Below are positions 1 through 28,261 of a DNA stretch of 64,000 nt, one piece after another. The notes beneath the pieces were generated by a model. That model made no database searches. It saw nothing but the letters and a program-made list of their open reading frames with translations, and was not told the DNA's origin. The stretch comes from Apostichopus japonicus. Lineage: Eukaryota > Echinodermata > Holothuroidea > Aspidochirotida > Stichopodidae. The first letter of the stretch is position 1, and every line of letters begins with the position of its first letter. The translations under genes and the position numbers were made by a program. The stretch spans positions 9,275,713 to 9,339,712 of the forward strand of contig NC_092574.1 of NCBI RefSeq assembly GCF_037975245.1, in the 5' to 3' direction.

Positions 1-508
1 CCTAACTACTATGTCCTCTCTCCGAAAACTGAAGTTCCTCTTGATCACACCTTAAACCCTATACCTCTTTTAGCAGCTTCATTACAATATTTAGAAGGTT
101 GCAGAGATGAGTCAATGTAGATATACAATTTGGTGTCATCAGCATTCATGATTACATGAATTCAACCTTACTTCTCCCTATTTTAGCAGTATTAATGTTA
201 AGGCACAAAAAGGTAATATAGTTTATTAAATATATATATATCATCATTCTAATTGTGCTCAGTTAACATTAGGGACGTTTTAGTCAAATAACATATCTTC
301 AATACTACCCACACAAGACAATGAAGATATCGTAGACACCGATTCTTTGTTAAATATTCAAAGAAGAGTCATGCAATATTTTGTCTCAATTGCCATATCG
401 GTATCTCGTATTTCACTATGGAAATTAAGGTAGTACTTCCACAAAACAAGTTGATGTCAGTATGCTCTAATTATGGCTAAGTGAAGAGATGTCAAGTATA
501 TGTATTAC

Positions 509-580
509 ATTAAGTGTAAGTTCTGGAGTCCATGAAAACTCCCGTTCCCAATCGTACTAATGCTGTTGCAGCTCAAGTTC
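509..580 (-). CDS. Gene 2 last LRR exon seen in window
   Basis: Encodes [20 protein letters not shown] plus LHL in the phase 2-2 register after a TTTCCTCAG acceptor, with a GTAATA donor. Nothing convincing as a further exon was found in 1-508, so the remaining exons lie to the left of the window. Confidence 0.7.
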
Positions 581-1473
581 CTGAGGAAAGACAACATGGA
601 AATGAGTAAGAAGTATGTAAAATGAATTATCGAAATGTCAGGGATCAAAACACTGGAGTTCGGAAGGCGATCGTCTCTAAAATGTGTTAGCTTCGTAGAT
701 ATAACGTTGGCTCATACTAATCATTGCACCAATCGACGACTATTTATGTCCAATGTTAAATTCTCGACTAAGCTAAGCACCAAAATTTCTTCTAGAAATT
801 TCAGCTATATATCAACAATTGTCACTCAAAATTTTGATACTCATTTTTTATTCCTCATTTTGACCATTTTCTTAAAGTCTAAGAAAGGTTCTACTACTTT
901 TGTTTCGAAATTTGACTTTATGGATCACAATATTAAAATGTGGATTTGACATGTCAACGCACCTCGATTTTTTTGTCAAAACTGTGAGAACTAAATTAAA
1001 AATGTGGAATGGATTATGAGGAATAAGACACAAACTATTGATCACTTGATTGCTTGGCAACCTTTCTGCTAATACAAAAGATCCAGCTGGATCATTAAGT
1101 CATGCAGTTATTACGGAATAGCTCCATGACATAGCACTGTCGTGAAGTACATCCCTAGTTGGAAAACGTGTGTGGACAGATTTATACTCCTCCTCCAGTC
1201 TTTATTATGAGGACCGTGATCTAAAGTTAAGCTTAAAGTGTTGTAGTCATTGGTCAACTAACTAAGAGTCCACTAAGAACTAAGATCCAGCATTAAGAAA
1301 GCTGAAATATACTAAAACGTACGTTTCTATGAGTAACTTAAAAGTAAAAGGAAACCTACAGTTGGTGCAGGCTTGAGAGTCCTACAAAGTTTCCCTCCTG
1401 TAGTATAGTTATCTGGTTGTCCTTAAGATTTCTGCAGGAAACAAACGAACATCATGTTGACGTAATGAGATAA

Positions 1474-1517
<44 letters not shown>

Positions 1518-1613
1518 GACAGATTTATACTCCTCCTCCAGTTTTTATTATGAGGACCGTGATCTAAAGTTAAGCTTACAGTGTTGTAGTCATTGGTCAA
1601 CTAACTAAGAGTC

Positions 1614-1704
<91 letters not shown>

Positions 1705-1885
1705 AATCTATATATATAAATGAAAATCGTAATGAGTTGGAAAATCAAGAACAGTGAAAAAACCTTCCAGCCTCCACCGCGATTTGAACCCGGGCCTTCC
1801 GCTCTGTACGCGGACAACCTAACCACCACGCTATGGACGCTGATTGTATGTCCAGAGGTTCGAAACCGGTAAGAAAGGTCGTTAT

Positions 1886-1974
<89 letters not shown>

Positions 1975-2351
1975 GACAGATTTATACTCCTCCTCCAGTC
2001 TTTATTATGAGGACCGTGATCTAAAGTTAAGCTTAAAGTGTTGTAGTCATTGGTCAACTAACTAAGAGTCCACTAAGAACTAAGATCCAGCATTAAGAAA
2101 GCTGAAATATACTAAAACGTACGTTTCTATGAGTAACTTAAAAGTAAAAGGAAACCTACAGTTGGTACAGGCTTGAGAGTCCTACAAAGTTTCCCTCCTG
2201 TAGTATAGTTATCTGGTTGTCCTTAAGATTTCTGCAGGAAACAAACGAACACCACGCTATGGACGCTGATTGTATGTCCAGAGGTTCGAAACCGGTAAGA
2301 AAGGTCGTTATTCCTATATATATATATATATATATATACATATATATATAA

Positions 2352-2436
<85 letters not shown>

Positions 2437-5400
2437 TATGACACGGACGTCCTTCCGTCATGAATATTGATATGTTCAAAGTATTTCTTATCGTTCCATA
2501 TTGACAGTAGTAATTAATTGTAGCAAACACCTTTTCATGTATATTTGAATAAGAACACATGATGTAGAAAGTAGCATACGAGCAGACAGACTTCCATTAG
2601 CTGATAAGTATAATTTATAGTTTACCTAATACTAACAATATCTGTGATTGACAGAGCTACTTACAACTTCTCAAGCGAGGAGAGTCCTTCAAACAATCTT
2701 GCTGACAAACTGCGTAATTTATTTCTGTTCAAAAATCTGAGTAAATTAGAATAAAATACAGCCGTTCTCTAAATCTAAGATCTATGCGAATCGGATGACA
2801 AGAAATACATTGTGTTTGCTAGCAACAATATAGTGGTACATTTGAATGTTAAGAATACTCTTAGTAAATGCTTTAATGAAAACTTTAAATTCTCTTTGAA
2901 AAACTGCTAAACATGTTATAAACTTTAAGAAATATATTACCGTCGTTGTTCATATTTTCATTTCATAACATTGAAATACTTCCTTATACGCTTACATTTA
3001 TAAGTCTGAAGGAAATTTTACATAGTAAGTGACAGAGAAAATCTAATTCTACCACAACTTGTATCAGTTACTTAACATTAAATACTTCAATTTCGTTGGC
3101 CTAATATGTCATGTTAAATGATGTTGCATGATAAAGGTACATGTTATCCTCTCAATTCTGTAATAGGGCCAACATTTTAAGATTTTAGTCGGTCATTTGA
3201 ATTATATATAAAACAGGTTTAGTTATCAATTTGAAGTACTTACAGAACACGCAACGACTGAAGTCCTTCAAAACAGCCAACCTGAATATCTGTCAGCATG
3301 TTGTAACTCAGTTCTCTGTGAGAGGGCATAAGTTCTTATAAATATTAAATCTTTTGGTCATAATTTAAATATAATCTTAGGGGCCCATTAAAGAAGACGG
3401 GAACCGTGATTGTTTACATAACAATTAAACTGATGTGAAGCCAAAGTTGCGACAGTCAATGTTTGTGTCACTGTGGTACCTTTAAAATAAACAGGTCAAC
3501 ATTTTCATGCATAAAAGTTAAGTGTACGAATTTGAATGGGTTCTATATTATCTACAACTACGGATGGTACTGTAACGTTTATGACAAATAATATTAAATG
3601 AAAAAAACAGGGACAAGTAATTTAGATGTTGTTTAAACTTTACTTATCACAGCTTAGTATTTGAATATGTCTTACGTTTCTGTTCTGATACTTACAAGTA
3701 TTCAAGTAGCACAAGTTCTTTGAAGACATTCTTTGACAAGGTTTTTAATTCATTGTTGCTCAAGTAACTGAAAAGGAATGAGTTTTAGTTACAATTTATG
3801 TAACCGAAATAGTGCGGTGCGTTTATATAATATGATCAAGCTGGGGTAAACAAATAACAAGGAATAACTTCAGTATTACTATTTCTGTTAATTATAAATT
3901 AAACGTTGCTGAAGAGAAATTAATTCAATTCTATTTAACAAGTCTGATACTTATTTACTATGTTATAATAACATCCAAATTATCTGAATGCAAACCCTCT
4001 TCAGTTGCTTCTATTATTTAGAATTGATCTTAACTTGAACTTTCTGCGTAGACACCTATCAAAGGTTCATGAAAGAATTCAGCACTGATAATATATATAA
4101 TACGTCTCCATTAGTTTGAAATGTGTCTTATCCATACAAATATTTATTTGATCATAATGTTCCAGACAGATTATAAATGTAAGCAACCAAAACATTTGCG
4201 AGTAATAACCGTATCAATCAGTAGATCAATAGAACCTATTTAAACTATTTGACCGAAAAAGAATGAAATTTTCTAAGATCTATCTTTTCACTAACATTCT
4301 AAATTTCTTCTCACTTTTCCATAAATTTGCTTCACATTGGTAAACTATTTTCGAAAAGGTTATTACCCTTCTCTGGGTAACGCTCTGGTCATGCTAAATA
4401 CCAAAGGAGTTATTAGACAAAAAGAGTCTACATGAAAGAACTACTTAATGATGGATTAATTTTCAAGATTAGTACTAGCCATAATTGCAAAACTGAACAT
4501 TGTAATATGCTAATAGAGAAGACAACGTACAGTAGATTTACTTTCAACAATCCTTCAAACGTTCCTTCTTGAATCAAATTGATCTTGTTGTAATCCAATT
4601 TCCTATGAAAAAAGGGGAATAATTCATCACATGTAATTTTTAAACATTTCTAAAAATAAATGTGTAATATCATTAAATCAAATGTCAACCAACGACTGTT
4701 AAGCGAAAAGAAATAATTAACACGATGGGACATTTAATTTTGTCCGCTGCTTTGTTTAAACTGGTTATGGCACTAATGATTATATCCACAGCGAATTTCG
4801 CCCTGTGAGAAATAAGTCCCATGGATCTGCAAAGTACCGTTTTACAAACGTTATACATTATAAATTCCATATTAGCCTTCTACGTACCCGCAAGGAGTTT
4901 TGTTAAATTAATAATAAATAGAACGAAGGGAATTGGTCTTTCTTCCTGCCTACATTCCAATATTGGAATAATTCGAACTTTTTTGCATGTCATTTTCAGA
5001 AATACTGGAAAGCTTGCTATATTTAATGGTTATGTTTGATTTCTAAATTATATAGCAGCCGAAATCACTTATCATGGTGTGAGCAAACACACTAGTGTTG
5101 TCAATTGACAGCTATGATGATACATATTATCACGTTACTTATAAAACTCGCGTTTTGGTGTCTATGTTTGTATAGTGTAGGCCTATAGTTATCTTTCTTA
5201 TATACAGTTTTCGAATACGATTATAACTACTGGTCAGTACAATAGTATCATATACACATGTTTTCCAGCCTTTAAAGTACTTATTGAACAGAAAGAAATG
5301 TTGACTTGCAATATTTCCAGTTTCGAGAGGTTCCTAAATGTACCAGGGTGAAGCATGTCTATGGAATTATTGCCAAAAGCTCTGCGAGAGAAAACGGAAG

Positions 5401-8400
5401 ACATGAATAACATATAAATGCGAGACACAATGCTTACTAGAATGGCAACGTTAATGCTCGAGGTTTACAAAATTTTCACTATTGTTAAATGTTAAATAAT
5501 AATCATACACATAGAGTTCCGTCATTAAATTGACAAAAACATTATGTTATCTCTTTCATGTATAAGTTACTTACAATTGCATCAGTTCTGGAAGCTGACG
5601 AAAACCGTTGCGAGGAATTGTCTTCAGATAACTCGATTCCACGTTTCTGAAATAAAGTTAAATATACTGTATTCATACAGAAGCTAGTTAGCACATTTAG
5701 GCTTATATAAACTTGGCTAATTATGTGCATTTTCTATAACCAAACTTACAGAGCAAAGTTGTGAACTGAGTTGCAAAAGATGACATATTTCTATAGTCAA
5801 TTTGTTGCACAATTCACACTTTTTAAATGTTGGCCTAATCCCCATCATCTTCCCACTCCCCTTTTACTAGTTATGAAATTAAAACTATTAGATAGTACAG
5901 AGCCACTCTTTACATATAAACATTTCTAATATCCAGCACGCCATTCGACCTTGCCATCATAGATTCAAATATTTACCCCATTCGATATTGTAAGCACAGA
6001 GAGACATAACCAATATTATAATACAATAACACATTAACACTCGAATAACACATTGATGATTCTAACTATAGAGGGAATCGGTTATAAGCTTTCGGGAAGC
6101 TATAGTATTAATACACCTATGAGGAAATGGCCTTTGTACGCACTACCTTACGCACTCTTAAGAAGTTTCGTTTTAGCATAGTGTAGAGCATGTTAGCATA
6201 TCAACTCATGATAAAAGGATGACGCAACAAGTTGAAAGGAGAGGTGGTTAATAACAAGTATTACGAAAAGTTAATATCTTTATCAATATTGAAAGCCTTC
6301 GCCTACAATTGTAGTTAATTTGTGACGAAATGATGATCAAATAGAAGTATGCATTTTTGCCGTATTTGAAAATGTTATTACGTAACTCGAAACTTTTTTG
6401 ACTGCAAGGGGCTTTTTGGGATACTTACAATAAGACGAGTAACGGTAGTCCTTCGAAAACCTTCTCTGGTAAAATCCTCAAATTATTGTAATTCAGTGAT
6501 CTACAAAGACAAACGATGTAAGGAGTTAATGTAATTATGCAAATTCTGAGTTTATTTAACATGTTATCTGGACTTATTCATAGAGAGTTCTCTCTGTCAA
6601 GAAGTTGTATCTCTAAGAAAAGTGTAAAAATCATATTGTTTAAGGTTAATTATAGATAATAAAACCAAACTATTACTCTATTTTACATTGGTAAATGACT
6701 TGCAATGGATACTTAAGCGGGTTGGGATGTTTTCAAATTGCCTCGATTTAGTTTCTTCAGACTGCGGTCTCGGTGAGGGATTTTCCCCGTACATCTGTAG
6801 CCTTTCACAAAGCTTAAGCAATTGACATATGATACGTCCAACAAACTTATAACCTGGACACAAAATACTACTTAACACATGCTACAAAAACGGAAGTATG
6901 TTATGACATAGTTGTTGATTGATGAATGCAACATAATTCAGCACACAGCCTGAATCCCCCCCCCCCCCTACTGAGGTACTTTAGTACCGTGCTCTACCTT
7001 CACGGGAAGTATTGGTAACACACAAATCTGTAATTAGTTTAAGTAAAAGAATGTGGCGATCAAATTGTTATAGTAGCACGCTAATGAACAGCAAAAAATT
7101 ACATATAGTTCACATTTTATACAATTTAAGCAATACATTGTACTAAACGTACAGAATTGCCGTGTTTGTGATCCCGTGAAAGCTGGCATCATGAAGATGA
7201 TCAATACTGTTGTAGCTCAGTGTCCTGAGAGGGAAAAATGACGAAAAGCATTATGATATAACTGTGAGTCATTATAGTTTGTTTGGGACAAGAAGAGGAG
7301 AAACGTGTCAGATGATTACCTTAAAGCAAACAAATAGTCGTAAACGTTATGAAAGAAACAGGAAGGTGTCATTATTAAATAAACATCTTTCTTACTGAAC
7401 TTTTTTTCTTTAAACAAAAATGCTCTCAGGAATGATTCCGAGCTATGTTATTATATCTATCACAAATGTATAAAAACATACAGATTTTGAAGATTTGACA
7501 GTCCACTGAACGCGTTTGCAGGAATGTCACGTAACGGAGTGTTTTGTATCAGTCTGTATAAGGAAAAAGAAAGGGGGGGAAAGAATCACTGATAAGCAAA
7601 GCATAACCATAGAAATCGCTACTTGCAGAAAATCATGCTTTTTATGAACCATGAAAAAGTAATCATTTATAGGAGAAACTTTTCTTTCAAGCCTGAAAGT
7701 CAAACAAATAATAATAATCATGTTAATATTTATAATAAATAATATAAAAGTGCATGATTAACACAGCTATCTGGCTTTGATATCATCGCATTCGAGGGAG
7801 CTTCAGATTAATAAATGAATATATCATGCTGATGGTCGAGTCCAGCAGGTCCGGGTATAGGACATTATTTTGAGTCGCACTATACAGACTGAACAATTGC
7901 TTTCCCTTGTATCAGAAACATAACACTCTTTGCAAGAAATTAGATGTAGACCCTTAAAACGTTGATCCTAATTCATGATTGTCATATGTATTACCTGAGA
8001 TCTCACAACTCGCAAATTCGATTGTTTCTGTAGAGAGAGGTAATATGTATCTTGTACCGAACGTGTAGCCTACTATAGCTGCATCCTATACATTTGACAT
8101 CAATGGATCATGTACAGAATGCTATTATATAGGCAGACGGTGTGAATAGGCTAAATAGGATTGCAACAACTTACAATACAGAGGTGTTCGCCGGTATGTT
8201 ACTAGGAATATTGTGTATGTTGCCATAGCAATCTACTTCGAATTTGCTATATTTCAGCCTGGAACAGTGACATACTCCATGTGCCCCACAGGCATCTGTA
8301 AAGGTAGAAAACACGTTATTTGTTTCGTTTATGAACATTATCCATTAGATAATTGGTGAATAAAGTACTTTTGACTATACTTTGCCTACCTAGCCTAGTA

Positions 8401-8629
8401 AGAAATAGTACGTAACTGTTTAACCAAATGGCATACCTTATTATCTGCTATGATTGCAAAGTATCCATGCTTAGAAAGAGTAACAAAACTATAAGGAGCA
8501 TCAAATTAAGTTTGGTATTTTGAACGACTCACCTTTACTTTCTTGTGACAAACTTTCATTAAATGCATAAATGCATTCAGAGCTGCACATGATCACCAGG
8601 AAAATCCGAAATAATATCTTCAAACCCAT
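509..8629 (-). CDS. LRR receptor-like gene 2 (5' half; continues past left edge)
   Basis: Tandem paralogue of the gene at 13078-28261. Coding exons on the minus strand, in transcript order: 8533-8629 (signal peptide), 8175-8295 (LRR N-cap with a C-x-C pair), then 72-bp LRR exons 7482-7553, 7153-7224, 6429-6500, 5575-5646, 5310-5381, 4531-4602, 3696-3767, 3244-3315, 2665-2736, 2160-2231, 1360-1431 and 509-580. Every LRR exon starts after AG with one base of a Leu-type codon and ends with two bases, so all are phase 2-2 modules of 24 residues matching LxxNxIxxIPxxxFxGLxxLxxL. Donors are GT except one GC at 5308-5309. The start at 8629 (MGLKILF) precedes a hydrophobic leader; an in-frame upstream Met region makes the exact start uncertain. 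The 3' half, presumably cysteine-rich and membrane domains by analogy with gene 1, lies outside the window. Function unknown; probably an extracellular ligand-binding ectodomain. Confidence 0.8.
1360..1431 (-). CDS. Gene 2 LRR exon, duplicated copy A
   Basis: The same 24-residue LRR as at 2160-2231, exactly 800 bp away, with one nucleotide difference (CAC versus TAC, His versus Tyr). Splice sites are intact in both copies, so both could be included in frame. Confidence 0.8.
1616..1721. repeat. (TA)n microsatellite, gene 2 intron
   Basis: Almost pure alternating TA. Similar tracts in the same intron cluster lie at 1477-1513, 1890-1965 and 2315-2433. Reading frames made of Tyr-Ile repeats here are artefacts of the repeat. 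Confidence 0.95.
1745..1838 (-). repeat. tRNA-derived SINE-like fragment
   Basis: Read on the minus strand, the segment has an A-box-like TAGCGTGGTGG (complement of 1823-1833) and a B-box-like GGTTCAAATC (complement of 1781-1790) spaced as in a tRNA gene. It lies between (TA)n tracts inside a gene 2 intron. No good cloverleaf is evident, so I read it as a SINE head rather than a working tRNA. Confidence 0.5.
2160..2231 (-). CDS. Gene 2 LRR exon, duplicated copy B
   Basis: Encodes [20 protein letters not shown] plus LYQL. It is the upstream (in transcript order) member of a tandem exon pair. Acceptor is CCTGCAG, donor GTAGG. It differs from copy A by one base, giving Tyr where copy A has His near its end. 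Confidence 0.8.
5310..5381 (-). CDS. Gene 2 LRR exon with a GC donor
   Basis: Encodes [20 protein letters not shown] plus LEIL, one LRR in the family's phase 2-2 frame. The module length of exactly 72 bp places the 3' junction at GAAATATT|GCAAGT, a GC-AG intron in an otherwise strong donor context. The next GT downstream would break the LRR register. Confidence 0.65.
8175..8295 (-). CDS. Gene 2 exon 2: LRR N-terminal cap
   Basis: After a TTTACAG acceptor the frame reads [19 protein letters not shown] followed by [20 protein letters not shown]. The Cys pattern followed by xxVxCxxxxxxxIPxxIPxxTxxL is the classical LRRNT layout of extracellular LRR proteins. Enters in phase 1, leaves in phase 2. 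The equivalent exon in gene 1 is 27500-27611. Confidence 0.8.
8533..8629 (-). CDS. Gene 2 exon 1: signal peptide
   Basis: Encodes [20 protein letters not shown] and about 12 more residues: a basic residue, a hydrophobic core, then a small polar end, as in a secretory signal peptide. It ends in phase 1 at a GTGAG donor (8528-8532). The first exon of gene 1 has the same length (97 bp) and the same exit phase, which supports paralogy. Confidence 0.75.
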
Positions 8630-11600
8630 GGTTGTTGATCTAGGATATGGGAGAAAGAGCAAGAAATTTAACGTCAGTTGCATGACCCCGGCGCGAATCA
8701 TATTACTTTGGCTCCATGATCTTAAAGATATTTTTCCCAGGAACCTTGAGTTAAAGAACAAGTTGGGTTGCTAACAATTAGTCTATGATCTTTAGGCAAA
8801 GTCATTAGACCACTAAGTCAAGAAGTGTAGTAAACATAATATAAACTCCGATTACAAAAGCAAATAAAAAAAATGCAAGAGAACTTCCTCGTTTTGTTTT
8901 TGTTTCCCCTGAAATACTACGTTTGGTGGTAATAAGCATAAGTATTGTCCAAGAAACATGGTAACATATTTCTGAAGGTACATATGCTGATTAATATATT
9001 TCGTAATCTTTTTCTCTCTATTGTCAAAATAACATGGATTTTATCCATTCGGTTCTCCGTTGTGGTGTGGGTACGGTAATGCACGATAATTTCTATAGGG
9101 CTGGGTGGACGTTGTGCAGGACATCACTTCTACATCGAATGATTAATATTAAGAACCTTTTTGATTCTGTACTACAGACAAACCTGTACTAATATTTCAT
9201 GCCTTGTGATGATGTTCGGATAGTAGACTCTCAGTGGCTAAACACAGCATCGGTGAGCGTTTTTTTCTTTTCAATTGCAATGATCTCTCAACTTGCTTTA
9301 TACGTGTCCCATTATAGAATTTCGAATACAATCAATAGTATAACTCTCATTATAAACGGATTTAAGAAATGACTATGTAGTGCTTTTGTTATTTTGATTG
9401 ATCTTTTGCCAACATATTCATATTCTTTTTCAGTAGTTTATGTTTAGAAGCCAGTAATGTACTACACGGTTTTCTACCATTTGTTGGGAGCCGAATCAGA
9501 ATATGTGGCGGAAACTGCACTTGAAAATCCTTTCATCAAGATTTACGGTTTATACCAAAAAAAAAGTGCACATTTTTTTTCCACATACAGCGTAAAGCAC
9601 ATCATTATCAAAACATAACGCTTTAAAGTTTGGTGAAGGTTTAGAAATGTATTTAGCAACAACAAAAGTGAGTGACTCGATCATGAAAAGAAGGGGTCCT
9701 TCTTTTTCTATTTTTGTACAAAATAGCCTACAGAAGAAAGTAAAAGTCTTTAAAAATGCCTTTTGAATGGAATCCATTACATTGATAGCTAAGTTGAAAT
9801 CCTAACTGTGTCGAAATAAAGATAAATGAACAGCATTGTGAAGAAAGGGAAAGCCTTGAAGGGTATGATTAATGGTAATATCGCATAATATTCGATACTT
9901 TGCAAGAATTAATCACCTTCAAACAAGTCTGTCACTGGTGTGTTCCTTTATTATTACTTTTTGGTGTTAGGATAACGTGTATATGTACAGCCTATAAAGA
10001 ACTGTGTGGTACTAAGTAGAAGCTTCTGTCATTTTACCAATTGAAAGATTATCAGACAAAAACAAAATAATTAAACAACAGTACATTCCAAAAATGTAAG
10101 TTCTGCTTCAAAACTCACCTGGTCTGATATCACGATCGCAAGATTACTTAATATACAAAAACAAAATCATTGAAACTATATTTTTTCAAAGGTTTCGCTG
10201 TTCCGCGATATGCTTTATGTGAAGGGTCGCTCTCTGTGTGTTTTTTCCCCCAGATCATTTCGCTTATAAACTTAAAATGGCTTTACTCTGTTTATATTTA
10301 AAGTGGAACGATAGTGACAGAAAAAAAATCTCTCATTTTCATATATAATGTAGTTCATATGTTACCAAGCAATCCATTTTTTTAATTTTCCAAATAGCAC
10401 ACCGGAAAGTTATAAAAAAGGGAATTATAACGTGGTTTTTTCGTCTCCGTAATTTAGGAATTTGCAAACACTGAAACGACCTTGAACAGCCCTCAGGTCA
10501 GTGAATGACGTCACTGTGATGATCTTTTCTGTTGTGAACTGTTCAGTACGGTGCTGTGCGTGCATTTCGTGTCAGCATAACTGTTATTTTCCGGCGTAAT
10601 GTTCAAGTCATAAATAGATAATGAATATCATGGTGTTTCTTGATTTCTTCACCACGTGTTTACAAGTTTGTTTTTACGAAATTTGCGGCGATTTCGCAAC
10701 GATTTCCCAATATCTGAAGAGGTAACTCGCAAGCTGACCCAAAGTAACGTAAATCTCAAGATCACGTTTTTGGCGGGTTTTATACAGAGTGATGTATGAA
10801 TGTGCTCACTTACCAGTCAAACTGGCACAATAACAATAGTGATGATAGTCTCACGCCTAAACGTAGATTAGTATAACATCCGAAAGAAAATCCAAAGTTC
10901 TAAACAAAGTAGATTCGCTTGTATGCACTAGGCCTACTGTAAAACATAAACGTTCCTTGTTCCGTGCGTCATTAAATCCAACAGAAAGGTTTCATTGAGC
11001 TTGAAATACAACCGCATTTGAACTCAATCGAGTAGTTAGTCTAGCTCGAAAAATTTTCTCACTACATGCAATGCCTTTTGCGTTTATTCACATGCATGCC
11101 TCGTGGTTTGGGCTTAGGAGGAATCGTAATCTAGCCCAACTTCACGTAGGTCCGCAAACGGTACTTTCACACTGTGCAAACATAAGTGACAGTGTGCGCT
11201 ACCGTATAGTAATACTTACACGATGTTTTGTTTCGCTCGAGCATACACATATTTCCTATTCGTATTACATTTAAAGTGGTTTGGAGGGTATGAACACATC
11301 TCTGCCCAAAAAAACTGCCTAAGCGACGTCCATGCCCCAATTGAAATTTGCACGTTGATTCTCTCCTCACATAGTCATTAGGTTGTTCACTTCTGACATG
11401 TCTTCCAATTCCAACACCTACTGTTGCATTTATCGGGATATATATAAATAATGCGGCATAAAAGCATCAATCTTTCAAACTTTTTTTACTTTAGTGACCT
11501 TGCCACACGCAAATTTCAATTTGGCCCGAGATGGCTCTATGACCGATTATTCCGTAATTTACATTGGGGCAGTCAGCTTCACTTAAACGACAAGAAAAAG

Positions 11601-12500
11601 CAGGAACAATAACACCTTTGTTTCAAGCAGTGTATCAAATCTCCTCTCTTCCCTTTCAATGTTACGTTTACGTTTAAGTTAAAAAAAATCGATGAGGGGC
11701 TATCGTATCCAGAGTTTCCGATATCTCTCTCCACTTTTTCCGCTTGGAAAATTGAAAAAACTTATTGTAGAGTCCACATTCGTTCTGTTGCATCCCCCTA
11801 CAACGCAATTTCTTGGCATTTTGCTAGTGGTTTAAGTTGTTTGTCGAGTCCAATACAGAGTAGGTTGCAACTAAACTTACGCACTAAGTGCACACTGCTG
11901 AAGTACACTTCACTTTGTTATCATCAAAATGACGTCACATGTCACTGTAGATCACGTGATCATCAAATCGCTTTTCGCGAAAAGCCCAATTTTTGTTTAA
12001 AAAATCAACGAGTTTAGGAATTTTTTTAAGGCCTTTCCCAACATCGGATTGACTTGAATTTTCACATGTGTAATATGGAAACCAACTAGAATACTCTTGA
12101 ATAAAATCGTATTTTTTCGTCGATGCTGAAAAATCACTATCGTTCATCTTTAACCTTTCATTTTCATTATCTTAAGCTAGGTCAATATTTAATATATACA
12201 TAATACGACTACAAGAAGATAATCGTTTTTACTGTAAACAATAATTATAAACTATGTAAAAGAAACTCCTACACAGTTTCATTTGCGTCATTGCTACTAA
12301 AGGAGACAGAAAAAAAAAACTGAAGTAGATAAAAGCGAAAACGGCTAGCAAATCCGGTACCTTAATTTAGAAATCGTAGTGGAAAGAAATCTTAAATCAT
12401 TTTCATTTACAACGCCTTTACCTGGTCTTCCTGTCTTTCATTTTCAATTCCTTTGTCAAAATTGATACAACCTCTCCCCTCTTATTAGACAGAATATTGT

Positions 12501-12538
<38 letters not shown>

Positions 12539-12601
12539 GGGACCGAAATTTATTTATTTATATATATATATATATAAATAAATATATATAAATATATAAA
12601 T

Positions 12602-12660
<59 letters not shown>

Positions 12661-13077
12661 ATATATATAGATATATATATAAATAAATAAATTTCGGTCC
12701 CCTTTATGCCTTCTTCACCGTTGACTAGAAGAGTATTAAGCGTGTAAAAAAAAGATTCAATCAATGAATTTCTGAATAATTAACTGTTAACTAAACTACT
12801 TTATATAGCAGCAATTTCAAATAGCAAAAACCCAGAGACTCCCATATAAATCAAACAATTACATTTGGAACACCATGACATTTCCTGCTAAAATATGCCA
12901 CTTGTGGTCACTCTCTAATTCAAGTGTTCATATTATCGATACTTACAATGAGTTCAAAACTAATTAAACAAATATTTAGTAGTATAAGTGTCATGCAAAT
13001 TGTTATCAACATGCTAGAACTTTTCTAGTTCAAGTGTCAAAACGATGTCAAATGATAGGAAGCTAGAAATTCTTGTA
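8630..13077. other. Intergenic region between the two LRR genes
   Basis: About 4.4 kb, AT-rich, between the stop of gene 1 (13078) and the start of gene 2 (8629); it must hold the gene 2 promoter. Two exact TGACGTCA palindromes occur at 10506-10513 and 11930-11937, and a palindromic element at 12533-12707. No convincing coding exon or TATA/initiator arrangement was found. Confidence 0.6.
12533..12707. mobile_element. Palindromic MITE-like element with (TA)n core
   Basis: The left end ATAAAGGGGACCGAAATTTA is matched by its reverse complement at the right end, and the complementarity runs on through TTTATTTATATA on both arms (arms about 40 bp). The centre is (TA)n. The whole 175 bp could fold as one hairpin. 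Flanking TA on one side prevents a clean target-duplication call. Confidence 0.6.

Positions 13078-28261
<15,184 letters not shown>

Larger units (their letters stand above)
1169..2253. repeat. Tandem duplication of an LRR exon with flanks (2 full + 1 partial copy)
   Basis: Segment 1169-1451 recurs at 1969-2251, offset exactly 800 bp and nearly identical, including the LRR exon. A third, 3'-truncated copy of the shared intron part without the exon lies at about 1513-1614. A separate stretch ending in GAAACCGGTAAGAAAGGTCG is repeated at about 1831-1889 and 2251-2313. The copies are separated by (TA)n tracts at 1477-1513, 1616-1721, 1890-1965 and 2315-2433, which are plausible break or slippage points. 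Confidence 0.9.

Noticed and set aside
1781-1833. A functional tRNA gene (also near 57390 and 58200)
   Set aside because: A and B boxes are present, but acceptor and anticodon stems do not pair well by eye and tails follow; SINE heads are more likely.
1605-2560. Open frames of alternating Tyr-Ile on both strands
   Set aside because: Direct translation of (TA)n microsatellite; the only real coding part is the LRR exon at 2160-2231.
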